Source: Rhizobium sp. BT04 (GTDB lineage Bacteria > Pseudomonadota > Alphaproteobacteria > Rhizobiales > Rhizobiaceae). From it: DNA of 64,000 nucleotides. Below the pieces are notes generated by a model. It ran no database searches. It was not told the DNA's origin and was given only the letters and a program-made list of their open reading frames with translations. How positions within the stretch are numbered: position 1 is the stretch's first letter; each line of letters opens with the position of its first letter. The stretch is from NCBI RefSeq assembly GCF_030053135.1, contig NZ_CP125652.1, positions 2,390,001 through 2,454,000 on the forward strand. The letters run 5' to 3'. A program made the translations under genes and the position numbers. This document shows positions 45,502 through 53,263 of the stretch, one piece after another.

Positions 45502-46617
45502 TCACCCGATCCGCGCCTGGCTCTCGGGATCGAAGAAGACGGCCTTGTCGAGATTGAAGGCGAGGCGGGTGTTTTGTCCTGGAGCGATGCCGGTATCGGC
45601 GCGCAGGCGGGCGATGACGGATTTGCCGCCGAGCTTGGTGACGGCGAAGGTGTCGGAGCCGGCCGGTTCGACCACCTCGATCAGGCAGTCGCCCTCGCTC
45701 AGCATGCGCGCCTTGCGGTCGGCGCCGTCGGGATCGGTCAGCGCCTCCGGCCGGATGCCGAAGATCACCTGCCTGCCGGTATAGCCGGTCAGGCCATTAT
45801 TGCCTGCCATGACCGGGAGCCTCAGCGGGGCGGCATTCGGCCGCTCCAGCGAGACCTCAAGCCCGCCGGCGCCGGTCTCGACGGTGGCGGTGAGCAGGTT
45901 CATCGCCGGCGAGCCCATGAAGTCGGCGACGAAGATATTGGCGGGGCTGTTATAGATCTCGGCCGGCGTGCCGAACTGCTGCAGCACGCCGTCCTTCAGC
46001 ACGGCGATCTTGGTCGCCAGCGTCATCGCCTCGATCTGGTCATGGGTGACATAGACGAAGGTGGTGCCCATGCGCTGGTGCAGCCGCTTGATCTCGGTGC
46101 GCATGTCGACGCGCAGCTTGGCATCGAGATTGGAGAGCGGCTCGTCGAACAGGAAGACCTGCGGATTGCGCACCAAGGCTCTCCCCATGGCGACACGCTG
46201 GCGCTGGCCGCCCGACAGCTGGCTCGGCTTGCGGTCGAGCAGATGGCCGATCTGCAGCATGTCGGAGACCTGTTTGATCGCCTTTTCCCGTTCCTCCTTG
46301 GGAACGCCGCGGATCTCCATGCCGAAAGCGATGTTTCCCGCCACCGTCATGTTCGGATAGAGCGCATAGGACTGGAACACCATGGCGATGTCGCGCTTGG
46401 AGGGATGCAGACCGCTGATGTCGCGCCCGTCGATCCTGATATCGCCAGAGGTGATCGTCTCCAGCCCGGCAATGGTGTTGAGCAGGGTCGACTTGCCGCA
46501 GCCGGACGGGCCGACCAGCACGAGAAAGCCGCCCTTGTCGAGTTCGAGGTCGATCCCCTTGAGAATGTCGACGGCGCCGAAGCGTTTTTTAAGACCGGAG
46601 ATTTCGAGGAAGGCCAT
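45502..46617 (-). CDS. CUT1 ABC transporter ATP-binding protein (GtsA-like cluster)
   Basis: 371 residues: Walker [10 protein letters not shown], signature [10 protein letters not shown], Walker [14 protein letters not shown]-loop YVTHDQIEAMT, and a carboxy TOBE-type domain (IFGIRPEALTD). It is the last gene of the operon encoding the third sugar transporter of the window, three bases after the permease gene. Confidence 0.9.
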   Translation of the reverse strand: MAFLEISGLKKRFGAVDILKGIDLELDKGGFLVLVGPSGCGKSTLLNTIAGLETITSGDIRIDGRDISGLHPSKRDIAMVFQSYALYPNMTVAGNIAFGMEIRGVPKEEREKAIKQVSDMLQIGHLLDRKPSQLSGGQRQRVAMGRALVRNPQVFLFDEPLSNLDAKLRVDMRTEIKRLHQRMGTTFVYVTHDQIEAMTLATKIAVLKDGVLQQFGTPAEIYNSPANIFVADFMGSPAMNLLTATVETGAGGLEVSLERPNAAPLRLPVMAGNNGLTGYTGRQVIFGIRPEALTDPDGADRKARMLSEGDCLIEVVEPAGSDTFAVTKLGGKSVIARLRADTGIAPGQNTRLAFNLDKAVFFDPESQARIG

Positions 46618-46620
46618 GGA

Positions 46621-47601
46621 TTACCCTTTGACAGCGCCCGCCATCAGGCCACGCACGAAGTAGCGGCCGGCGAGGATATAGACGATGAGCGTCGGCACGG
46701 CGGCGATCATCGCCGCCGCCATGTTGACATTGTATTCGACCACCCCGGTCGAGGTGTTGACGACATTGTTCAGCGCCACCGTCATCGGCATGGAGTCACC
46801 GGTGCCGGCGTAAGCCGAGGCAAACAGGAAGTCGTTCCAGATATTGGTGAACTGGTAGATCACGGTGACGACGATGATCGGCAGCGAGTTCGGCAGCATG
46901 ATGCGGCGGAAGATCTGGAAGAAGCTGGCGCCATCGACCTGGGCGGCCCGCACCAGTTCGGTCGGGAAGGCCTCGTAGAAATTGCGGAAGAACAGGGTGG
47001 TGAAGCCCAAGCCATAGACGACATGGACGAAGACCAGATTGACCGTCGGATTGCCGAAGCCGAAGTTCCAGCCGGTGGCATTCTGCAGCGTCATGCCGAA
47101 GCGGCCGAGGCTGCCGAGGATCGTCGCCATCGGCAGCAGCACCGACTGGAACGGGATGAAGCAGGCAAACAGCATCAGCCCGAACACCAGCGTGTGGCCG
47201 GGAAAGCGCCATTTGGTCAGGACATAGCCGTTCAGCGCCCCCATGATGGTGGAGATCGCGACAGCCGGCACCACCATCTTGATCGAGTTCCAGAAGTAAC
47301 CCTTGATGCCGGCGCAGGTGAGCCCCACACAGGTCTCGCCCCAGGCCTTGATCCAGGGATCGAAGGTCGGCGATTGCGGCAGCGCCAGCATGTTGCCGTT
47401 CTGGATCTCGTCCATGGTCTTGAACGAGGTCGTCAGCATGACGAAGAGCGGCATCAGGTAGAGGATCGCGAAGATCACCAGCAGGCCGTAGATGACGATG
47501 CGGCCGATCCAGCGGGCATTGTTGTTGCTGTCGTTCCTGTCGTCGCTGGCCTGCGAAAGCGTTGCTGCCGAGGTTACTGTTGAAGAGGTCAGACTGCTCA
47601 T
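46621..47601 (-). CDS. CUT1 ABC transporter permease (MalG type, GtsA-like cluster)
   Basis: 326 residues with an extended hydrophilic amino end (about 30 residues rich in Ser/Thr/Asn) and six predicted transmembrane segments. The coupling motif is RAAQVDGASFFQIFRRIMLP. Its ATG overlaps the stop of the preceding permease by four bases. Confidence 0.89.
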   Translation of the reverse strand: MSSLTSSTVTSAATLSQASDDRNDSNNNARWIGRIVIYGLLVIFAILYLMPLFVMLTTSFKTMDEIQNGNMLALPQSPTFDPWIKAWGETCVGLTCAGIKGYFWNSIKMVVPAVAISTIMGALNGYVLTKWRFPGHTLVFGLMLFACFIPFQSVLLPMATILGSLGRFGMTLQNATGWNFGFGNPTVNLVFVHVVYGLGFTTLFFRNFYEAFPTELVRAAQVDGASFFQIFRRIMLPNSLPIIVVTVIYQFTNIWNDFLFASAYAGTGDSMPMTVALNNVVNTSTGVVEYNVNMAAAMIAAVPTLIVYILAGRYFVRGLMAGAVKG

Positions 47602-48551
47602 CGCGCCTTCTCCTTCAGTTCGGAATAGAGATAGGGCACGATGATCGCCGAGATGGTCATCAGCATGATGATGGCGCTGGCCGAGCCGACGGCCATCTCG
47701 TTGCGCTTGAAGGTGTATTCATACATGAAGTTCGACGGCAGCCAGGCCGAGCCGCCGGGGCCGCCCGAGGTCAGCGCCACCACCAGGTCATAAGACTTGA
47801 TCGCCATATGGGCGAGCACGATGAAGGCGGAGAGAAAGATCGGCCGCAGCAGCGGGATGACGATGCGGCGGTAGAGCTGGAAGGGCGAGGCGCCGTCGAT
47901 CTGGGCGGCCTTCATGATCTCGCCGTCGATGCCGCGCAGGCCCGCCAGGAACATCGCCATGACGAAGCCCGACGCCTGCCAGACGCCGGCGATGACGACG
48001 GTGTAGATGACGAAGTCCTTGTTCTTGATCCAGTCGAAGTGGAAGCTCGTCCAGCCAAAATGGTGCAGCGTCTGTTCCAGCCCGAGGCCGGGATCGAGGA
48101 ACCATTTCCAGGCAACGCCTGTCACAATGAAGGAGAGCGCCATCGGATAGAGGAAGATCGGTCTGAGCAGACCCTCGCCGCGGATCTTCTGGTCGAGCAG
48201 GATGGCCAGGAACAGACCGAGCGCCAGGCAGATGCCGATATAGAGAAAGCCGAAGATCGCCATATTGGTGATCGAGGTGTACCAGGAGGACGGCGGATCG
48301 CTCTCGAAGGTCCAGCGCCACAGCCGCTGATAGGCGCGCGCTCCCGTCAGCGCATAAGACGGAAAGGTCTTGGAATTGGTGAAGGACAGATAGGCCGTCC
48401 AGACGATGAAGCCGTAGACGAAGATGATGGTGATGACGAAGCTCGGCGCCAGCACGATCTTCGGCAGCGCATCCTGCAGTCGGCCCCGCAGCGAGATCCC
48501 CGTCGATTGCCGCGGCGTCAGAACCGGATCGGTGGTCGCAACTGTGCTCAT
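47598..48551 (-). CDS. CUT1 ABC transporter permease (MalF type, GtsA-like cluster)
   Basis: 317 residues with six predicted transmembrane segments, coupling motif KAAQIDGASPFQLYRRIVIP and the ALTSGGPGGSAWLPS segment typical of MalF-type subunits. It follows the binding-protein gene after a 96-base gap with a strong hairpin. Confidence 0.89.
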   Translation of the reverse strand: MSTVATTDPVLTPRQSTGISLRGRLQDALPKIVLAPSFVITIIFVYGFIVWTAYLSFTNSKTFPSYALTGARAYQRLWRWTFESDPPSSWYTSITNMAIFGFLYIGICLALGLFLAILLDQKIRGEGLLRPIFLYPMALSFIVTGVAWKWFLDPGLGLEQTLHHFGWTSFHFDWIKNKDFVIYTVVIAGVWQASGFVMAMFLAGLRGIDGEIMKAAQIDGASPFQLYRRIVIPLLRPIFLSAFIVLAHMAIKSYDLVVALTSGGPGGSAWLPSNFMYEYTFKRNEMAVGSASAIIMLMTISAIIVPYLYSELKEKAR

Positions 48552-48605
48552 GGAATGTCATCTCCCCTACATTCTCGGCCCCACATGATCGGCGCGGCGC
48601 CTGAA

Positions 48606-48631
48606 GCTTCCCCGCGACGATGCGGGGAAGC
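48606..48631 (-). repeat. Perfect inverted repeat between the GtsA-like binding-protein and permease genes
   Basis: Ten-base arms GCTTCCCCGC (48606-48615) and GCGGGGAAGC (48622-48631) with a six-base loop, 16 bases after the binding-protein stop codon. It probably stabilises the upstream message or attenuates transcription. Confidence 0.8.
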
Positions 48632-48647
48632 GTTTGTCACAATGGTC

Positions 48648-49907
48648 TCAGCGGGCGTCGTCGATCGCCTGGACGAGCTGCTTGACGGCCTCGTCGGAGG
48701 TCTTGATCTGGCCGTGGACGAACTTCGAGACGACATCCTTATAGGCATTGGCGATGGCCGGAGGAGCGCCGTAGCCTTGCGCCAGCGAGCCGAACAGCGT
48801 GCCGCCCTCATTGGCGGCCTTCAGGTCGGCGATGCCCTTCTTGCCGCAGGCGTCGAAGTCGGTATCGGGAACATCGGTACGAGCCGGCACCGAACCCTTG
48901 ACGACGTTGAAGGCCGACTGGAAGCTCTTCGACAGCGTCGCCGTTGCCAGCGCCACCTGCGCCGCCTTGCGGTCGTCGGGGACGTTGAACATGCCGAACA
49001 TGTCGGAGTTGTAGATCACGCTGCCGTCGGTGCCGGGGAAGCGGTAGCACAGGAAGTCGGTGTCCGGCGTCTTCTTGGCGGCGACGAATTCGCCCTTGGC
49101 CCAGTCGCCCATCACCTGCACCAGCGCGTCACCCTTGATGACCATGGCGGTGGCGAGGTTCCAGTCGCGGCCCGAGAAGTTCGGGTCGACATATTTGATG
49201 ATCGTCGCCAGATTGTCGAAGGACTTCTTCATCGTGTCGGACTTCAGCGATTCCTCGTCGAGGTCGTTGAAGGCCTTCTTGTAGAACTCCGGACCGCCGG
49301 TCGACAGTACGATGGAATCGAACATCGTCGCTTCCTGCCAGTTCTGGCCGCCAAGGGCGAGCGGGATGACACCGGCGGCCTTGGCCTTGTCGAGCAGGGC
49401 GATCAGATCCTCGAAGGTCTTCGGCTGCGTGCCGCCGATCTTGTCCATCACAGCCTTGTTGATCCACAGCCAGTTGACCGAATGCACGTTGACCGGGGCT
49501 GCAACCCATTTGCCGTCATAGACCGAGAACTTCTGCAGCGCTGCCGGCACCGACTTGTCCCAGCCTTCCTTCTTCGCCGTCTCCGTCAGATCGCCCATGA
49601 CGCCGGCCTGGGCATAATCGAGCACGGTATAACCCAGCATCTGCGAGGCTGTCGGATAGGTGCCGGCCGCAACCATCGCCTTCAGCGCCGTCATCGCCGC
49701 GTCACCGCCACCGCCGGCAACAGGAACGTCCTTCCAGGCAAAACCTTCCTTCGACAGATCCTGCTTCAAGACGTTCAGCGCCGCTGCCTCACCGCCAGAC
49801 GTCCACCAGTGCAGCATCTGCACTTCCTTCACGTCGGCAGCCTGCGCCGCACCGAGGCCAGCCATCATCACGACGGCAACAGCCGCCGAGCTCAAAAACT
49901 TGCGCAT
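48648..49907 (-). CDS. ABC transporter periplasmic sugar-binding protein, GtsA-like
   Basis: 419 residues: signal peptide MRKFLSSAAVAVVMMAGLGA with cleavage near AQAAD, then LHWWTSGGEAAALNVLK and PVNVHSVNWLWINKAVMDKI, which match glucose/mannose-type binding proteins (Pseudomonas GtsA group). It leads the transporter operon and is divergent from a LacI gene, with two matching operator-like sites between them. Glucose, mannose or an alpha-glucoside are all possible substrates. Confidence 0.85.
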   Translation of the reverse strand: MRKFLSSAAVAVVMMAGLGAAQAADVKEVQMLHWWTSGGEAAALNVLKQDLSKEGFAWKDVPVAGGGGDAAMTALKAMVAAGTYPTASQMLGYTVLDYAQAGVMGDLTETAKKEGWDKSVPAALQKFSVYDGKWVAAPVNVHSVNWLWINKAVMDKIGGTQPKTFEDLIALLDKAKAAGVIPLALGGQNWQEATMFDSIVLSTGGPEFYKKAFNDLDEESLKSDTMKKSFDNLATIIKYVDPNFSGRDWNLATAMVIKGDALVQVMGDWAKGEFVAAKKTPDTDFLCYRFPGTDGSVIYNSDMFGMFNVPDDRKAAQVALATATLSKSFQSAFNVVKGSVPARTDVPDTDFDACGKKGIADLKAANEGGTLFGSLAQGYGAPPAIANAYKDVVSKFVHGQIKTSDEAVKQLVQAIDDAR

Positions 49908-50212
49908 GAATTTCCTCCCATTTGAAGATCGGCGGCGGGCCCTCCCTGCCGCCCGATGTTTTCCGCCCGTTGGCGGTCGACATACAGCCGCGCTCCTCCG
50001 CGCGGTTGCTAATTTAAAACGTTATAAGTCACGGGTCGTCAAGCCCTTTCTCGACTCCCGAGAAAATATAGTCATTTCGATATCCGATTGAATTTTATAG
50101 TAATTATCATACTAGCTAACAGGTGGTGAAAATTTAAAACGTTTTCATTCCTCGATTGCGCGCCTGAGTCATCGTGTTATTGTATCGCCAATTCCAGCAC
50201 GGAAAGCCGAGA
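49908..50212. promoter_or_regulatory. Divergent promoter region with two LacI-type operators
   Basis: 305 bases between the binding-protein gene and its LacI regulator. The 13-mer AATTTAAAACGTT occurs at 50011-50023 and again at 50131-50143, exactly 120 bases apart. The second is part of the perfect palindrome AAAACGTTTT (50136-50145); the first gives AAAACGTTAT (50016-50025). A central CpG flanked by A/T is typical of LacI/GalR operators. The rest of the region is AT-rich. Confidence 0.75.
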
Positions 50213-51265
50213 GTGACCGAACCGTCCCGGCCGCGACGCGGCGAAAATCTCGATATCACCCACAAGCGCGACAAGCCGACCTTGCGAACGATCGCGACGA
50301 TCGCCGGCCTGGCCGTGACGACGGTGTCACGGGCGCTCTCCGATGCACCGCAGATTTCGCTGGAGACCCGCCAGCGTGTGCACCGTATCGCCCGTGAGAT
50401 CGGCTATCTCCCTGATCGGGCCGCGCAGCGCCTGAAGACCGGCCGCACCAACGTCATCGCCATCCTGCTGGATTCGCACGAAGAAGTGGTCGGTTTCAGC
50501 ACCTCGATCATGTACGGCATCGCCAAGGCATTGAAGGAGACCTCCTACCATCTCGTCGTCGCCCCGAACTTCCTGTCGACGACCGATGTCGAGGCGGCCG
50601 AATACATCATCCGCAACCACCTCGCCGACGGGCTGATCTTTACTCGGACCGAACCGCTCGACGCCCGCGTCCGCCTGCTGCTCGAAACCGGCTTTCCCTT
50701 CATCTGTCATGGCCGCACGGAATTTTCGACGCCGCACCCCTATGTCGACTACGACAATTTCAGCTTTGCCTATGAGGCCACACGCCGGCTGATCGCCAAG
50801 CAGCGCAGAAAGGTGGCGGTGATCCTGCCACCGAAACGGCTGACCTTCTGCCAGCATATCCTGCACGGCTTCATGACGGCGGTGCGGGAGGCAGGCATTG
50901 CCTATGAGATCCCCGAAACCGTCGATCTCGATACGCCGGCGGATGTGCTGCGCGATTTCATCTGCAGCCGCGCCGCCGCTCCGGATGCGCCCGATGGCTT
51001 CATCTGTCCCGGCGAAGTCTCCGCACTCGCCGTCATCAGCGGCATGAGCGACGCCGGCCGGACACTCGGGGTCGATTACGATATCGTCGCCAAGGAAACG
51101 TCCCGCCTTCTCACCCAGTTGCAGCCGAAGGTCGATACGATCCACGAGGACCTGACGGCGGCGGGCGAGGATCTCGGACGTATGCTGCTGCAGCGCATCA
51201 ACAATGTTGACCTCGAAGATTTGCATCTGCTGCTGCCGCCGCAGATCAATTTCCCGATCGGTTAA
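50213..51265 (+). CDS. LacI-family regulator of the GtsA-like transporter (AglR-like)
   Basis: About 350 residues from GTG 50213 (a GTG at 50174 is also possible). Headpiece TLRTIATIAGLAVTTVSRAL, hinge DRAAQRLKTGRTNVIAILLD, and a LacI-type ligand domain ending in EDLHLLLPPQINFPIG. It is divergent from the binding-protein gene and carries two candidate operators upstream. It resembles rhizobial regulators of alpha-glucoside or glucose uptake, but the ligand is not defined. Confidence 0.85.
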   Translation: MTEPSRPRRGENLDITHKRDKPTLRTIATIAGLAVTTVSRALSDAPQISLETRQRVHRIAREIGYLPDRAAQRLKTGRTNVIAILLDSHEEVVGFSTSIMYGIAKALKETSYHLVVAPNFLSTTDVEAAEYIIRNHLADGLIFTRTEPLDARVRLLLETGFPFICHGRTEFSTPHPYVDYDNFSFAYEATRRLIAKQRRKVAVILPPKRLTFCQHILHGFMTAVREAGIAYEIPETVDLDTPADVLRDFICSRAAAPDAPDGFICPGEVSALAVISGMSDAGRTLGVDYDIVAKETSRLLTQLQPKVDTIHEDLTAAGEDLGRMLLQRINNVDLEDLHLLLPPQINFPIG

Positions 51266-51332
51266 CCCCTCTGAAGGCTCGTGCCTCAAGGCTATTCCCA
51301 ACAGGCGTGATTTGTCCTAGAAGCACGCCGTA

Positions 51333-51367
51333 ATCCGGTCGCAGCCCACCCGGTCAAAACAAGGGAT
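51333..51367 (+). ncRNA. Probable preQ1-I riboswitch of queCDE
   Basis: CCGG (51335-51338), the loop TCGCAGCCCACC (roughly 51339-51350), CCGG (51350-51353) and an A-rich tail CAAAACAAGGGA form the small H-type pseudoknot arrangement of preQ1 class I aptamers. The tail includes the queC Shine-Dalgarno (AAGGGA, 51361-51366), so binding should block translation initiation at ATG 51375. The P1 stem is only four base pairs by eye. Confidence 0.7.
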
Positions 51368-51374
51368 CCAAAAT

Positions 51375-52085
51375 ATGAAAACCATCGTCGTCTGCTCCGG
51401 CGGACTCGACTCCGTTTCGCTTGCCAACAAAATAGCGGCGGAACAACAGCTTATCGGCCTCGTCTCCTTTGACTACGGCCAGCGGCATCGCAAGGAACTC
51501 GACTTCGCCGCCCGGTGCGCCGCACGCCTTGCCGTCCCCCACCATATCATCGACATCGCCGCCATCGGCGGCCATCTCAGCGGATCGGCCCTGACCGATA
51601 ATGTCGAGGTTCCGGACGGCCATTATGCCGAGGAGACCATGAAGGCCACGGTGGTGCCGAACCGCAATGCCATCATGCTGGCGATCGCATTCGGCCTGGC
51701 GGCTGCCCAGAAAGCGGATGCCGTCGCCGTCGCCGTGCACGGCGGCGACCACTTCATTTACCCGGACTGCCGGCCCGGCTTCATCGACGCCTTCCAGCGC
51801 ATGCAGAACGAAGCGCTGGACGGTTATGCCAGCGTCAAACTGCTTGCACCCTATGTCGAGGTTTCCAAAGCGGCGATCGTGATCGACGGCGCGAAACACA
51901 GCACACCCTTCGCAGAGACTTGGTCCTGCTACAAAGGCGGCAGGCTCCATTGCGGACGCTGCGGAACCTGCGTGGAGCGCCGCGAAGCGTTCCATCTTGC
52001 CGGCATTCCCGATCCCACCGAATACGAAGACCGCGATTTCTGGAAAGCGGCGGTGTCGCAATATTCTGCCACGGAGGTGCGTTGA
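51375..52085 (+). CDS. queC: 7-cyano-7-deazaguanine synthase
   Basis: 236 residues: ATP-pyrophosphatase P-loop SGGLDS (residues 8-13) and the zinc site Cys185, Cys193, Cys196 and Cys199 (SCYKGGRLHCGRCGTC). It converts 7-carboxy-7-deazaguanine to preQ0 in queuosine biosynthesis. It is the first gene of queCDE, and its stop overlaps the queD start (TGATG). Confidence 0.93.
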   Translation: MKTIVVCSGGLDSVSLANKIAAEQQLIGLVSFDYGQRHRKELDFAARCAARLAVPHHIIDIAAIGGHLSGSALTDNVEVPDGHYAEETMKATVVPNRNAIMLAIAFGLAAAQKADAVAVAVHGGDHFIYPDCRPGFIDAFQRMQNEALDGYASVKLLAPYVEVSKAAIVIDGAKHSTPFAETWSCYKGGRLHCGRCGTCVERREAFHLAGIPDPTEYEDRDFWKAAVSQYSATEVR

Positions 52086-52441
52086 TGTACCGCATCACCA
52101 AGGAGTTTCATCTCTCCGCCTCGCACCAGCTGGATCACCTGCCGGCCGATCATCAATGTGCCAGGCTCCACGGCCACAACTATGTCGTGGTCGTCGAGCT
52201 CGCTGCCGAAAGCCTGAATGATGACGGCTTCGTTCGCGACTATCACGACCTCTCGCCGCTCAAACGCTATATCGACGAAACCTTCGATCATCGCCACCTG
52301 AACGACGTCTTCGGCCACTCGAAAGTCACCTCCGAATTCCTGGCAAAGCACTTTTACGACTGGTGCAAGCAGCGTTTCCCGGAAACATCGTCCGTCCGCG
52401 TCAGCGAGACGCCGAAGACCTGGGCGGAGTACCGGCCATGA
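52085..52441 (+). CDS. queD: 6-carboxytetrahydropterin synthase
   Basis: 118 residues of the PTPS fold: zinc ligands His14, His29 and His31 and catalytic Cys25 in CARLHGHNY. It converts dihydroneopterin triphosphate to 6-carboxy-tetrahydropterin, the first committed step after GTP cyclohydrolase in queuosine synthesis. It overlaps queC by one base and queE by four (ATGA). Confidence 0.93.
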   Translation: MYRITKEFHLSASHQLDHLPADHQCARLHGHNYVVVVELAAESLNDDGFVRDYHDLSPLKRYIDETFDHRHLNDVFGHSKVTSEFLAKHFYDWCKQRFPETSSVRVSETPKTWAEYRP

Positions 52442-53166
52442 GCGGCGAGACCATTCGCGTCAGCGAGATCTTCGGCCCGACCATCCAGGGCGAAGGCGCT
52501 CTGATCGGGTTGCCGACCGTGTTCGTCAGGACAGGCGGCTGTGACTATCGCTGTTCCTGGTGCGACAGTCTTCACGCGGTCGACAGCGCGTTCCGGGATC
52601 AATGGATTCCGATGGCGGCCGATGCAATCTGGCAGGAGGTCACGAAGCTCTCCGGAGGTAAGCCGATGACGGTTACCCTTTCCGGAGGCAATCCGGCGAT
52701 CCAACCTCTGGGGCCGCTGATCGAGCTCGGCCATTCCCAGGGATACCGCTTCGCGCTGGAAACGCAGGGAAGTGTGGCCCGGAACTGGTTTCGCGATCTC
52801 GACATGCTGGTCTTGAGCCCCAAGCCGCCGTCAAGCGGAATGCTGACCGATTGGGACCAAATCGATAACTGTCTTCGGCTCAGCGCCGGCGGGCCGGAGA
52901 TCGCATTGAAAATCGTCGTCTTCGACGATGCCGACTATGCGTTCGCTCAAGAGGTGGGTAAGCGTTATCCCTATATTCCCTTGTTCCTCCAACCGGGAAA
53001 CCACACGCCGCCGCCACCCGATGACGACGACGCCCGCATCGATATCGACGGCGTGATGGATCGGATGCACTGGCTTGTCGACAAGGTAACGGCCGACCGA
53101 TGGTTTAAGGCCCGCGTGCTGCCGCAACTGCACGTGCTGTTGTGGGGAAACAAGCGAGGGGTCTGA
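52438..53166 (+). CDS. queE: 7-carboxy-7-deazaguanine synthase (radical SAM)
   Basis: 242 residues. The radical-SAM cluster motif is Cys35-x3-Cys39-x2-Cys42 ([10 protein letters not shown]). [13 protein letters not shown] at the amino end and TLSGGNPAI are conserved in QueE. It rearranges carboxytetrahydropterin to 7-carboxy-7-deazaguanine, which QueC then uses. The operon order C-D-E with overlapping genes implies a single transcript. Confidence 0.93.
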   Translation: MSGETIRVSEIFGPTIQGEGALIGLPTVFVRTGGCDYRCSWCDSLHAVDSAFRDQWIPMAADAIWQEVTKLSGGKPMTVTLSGGNPAIQPLGPLIELGHSQGYRFALETQGSVARNWFRDLDMLVLSPKPPSSGMLTDWDQIDNCLRLSAGGPEIALKIVVFDDADYAFAQEVGKRYPYIPLFLQPGNHTPPPPDDDDARIDIDGVMDRMHWLVDKVTADRWFKARVLPQLHVLLWGNKRGV

Positions 53167-53196
53167 GCTACCTGCCCTGAAAACCTTTCGTTTTAC

Positions 53197-53263
53197 GCAA
53201 TTCCCGGCAAAAGCGCTTCGTGCTTTGCCTGGGAAAACCGCTTCACACTTTTCCTGGAATTGC
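53197..53263. repeat. Dispersed palindrome, GCAATTCC family (copy 3, longer)
   Basis: Arms GCAATTCC (53197-53204) and GGAATTGC (53256-53263), with a duplicated inner module (aaaagcgcttcgtgctttgc, then aaaaccgcttcacactttt). It overlaps the 3' end of the cyclase gene on the minus strand and supplies its last codons and stop. Confidence 0.8.

Noticed and set aside
45574..49925. Two long plus-strand frames (669 and 787 codons) opposite the GtsA-like transporter genes
   Set aside because: No ribosome binding sites or recognisable motifs, and the opposite strand holds four intact ABC transporter genes.
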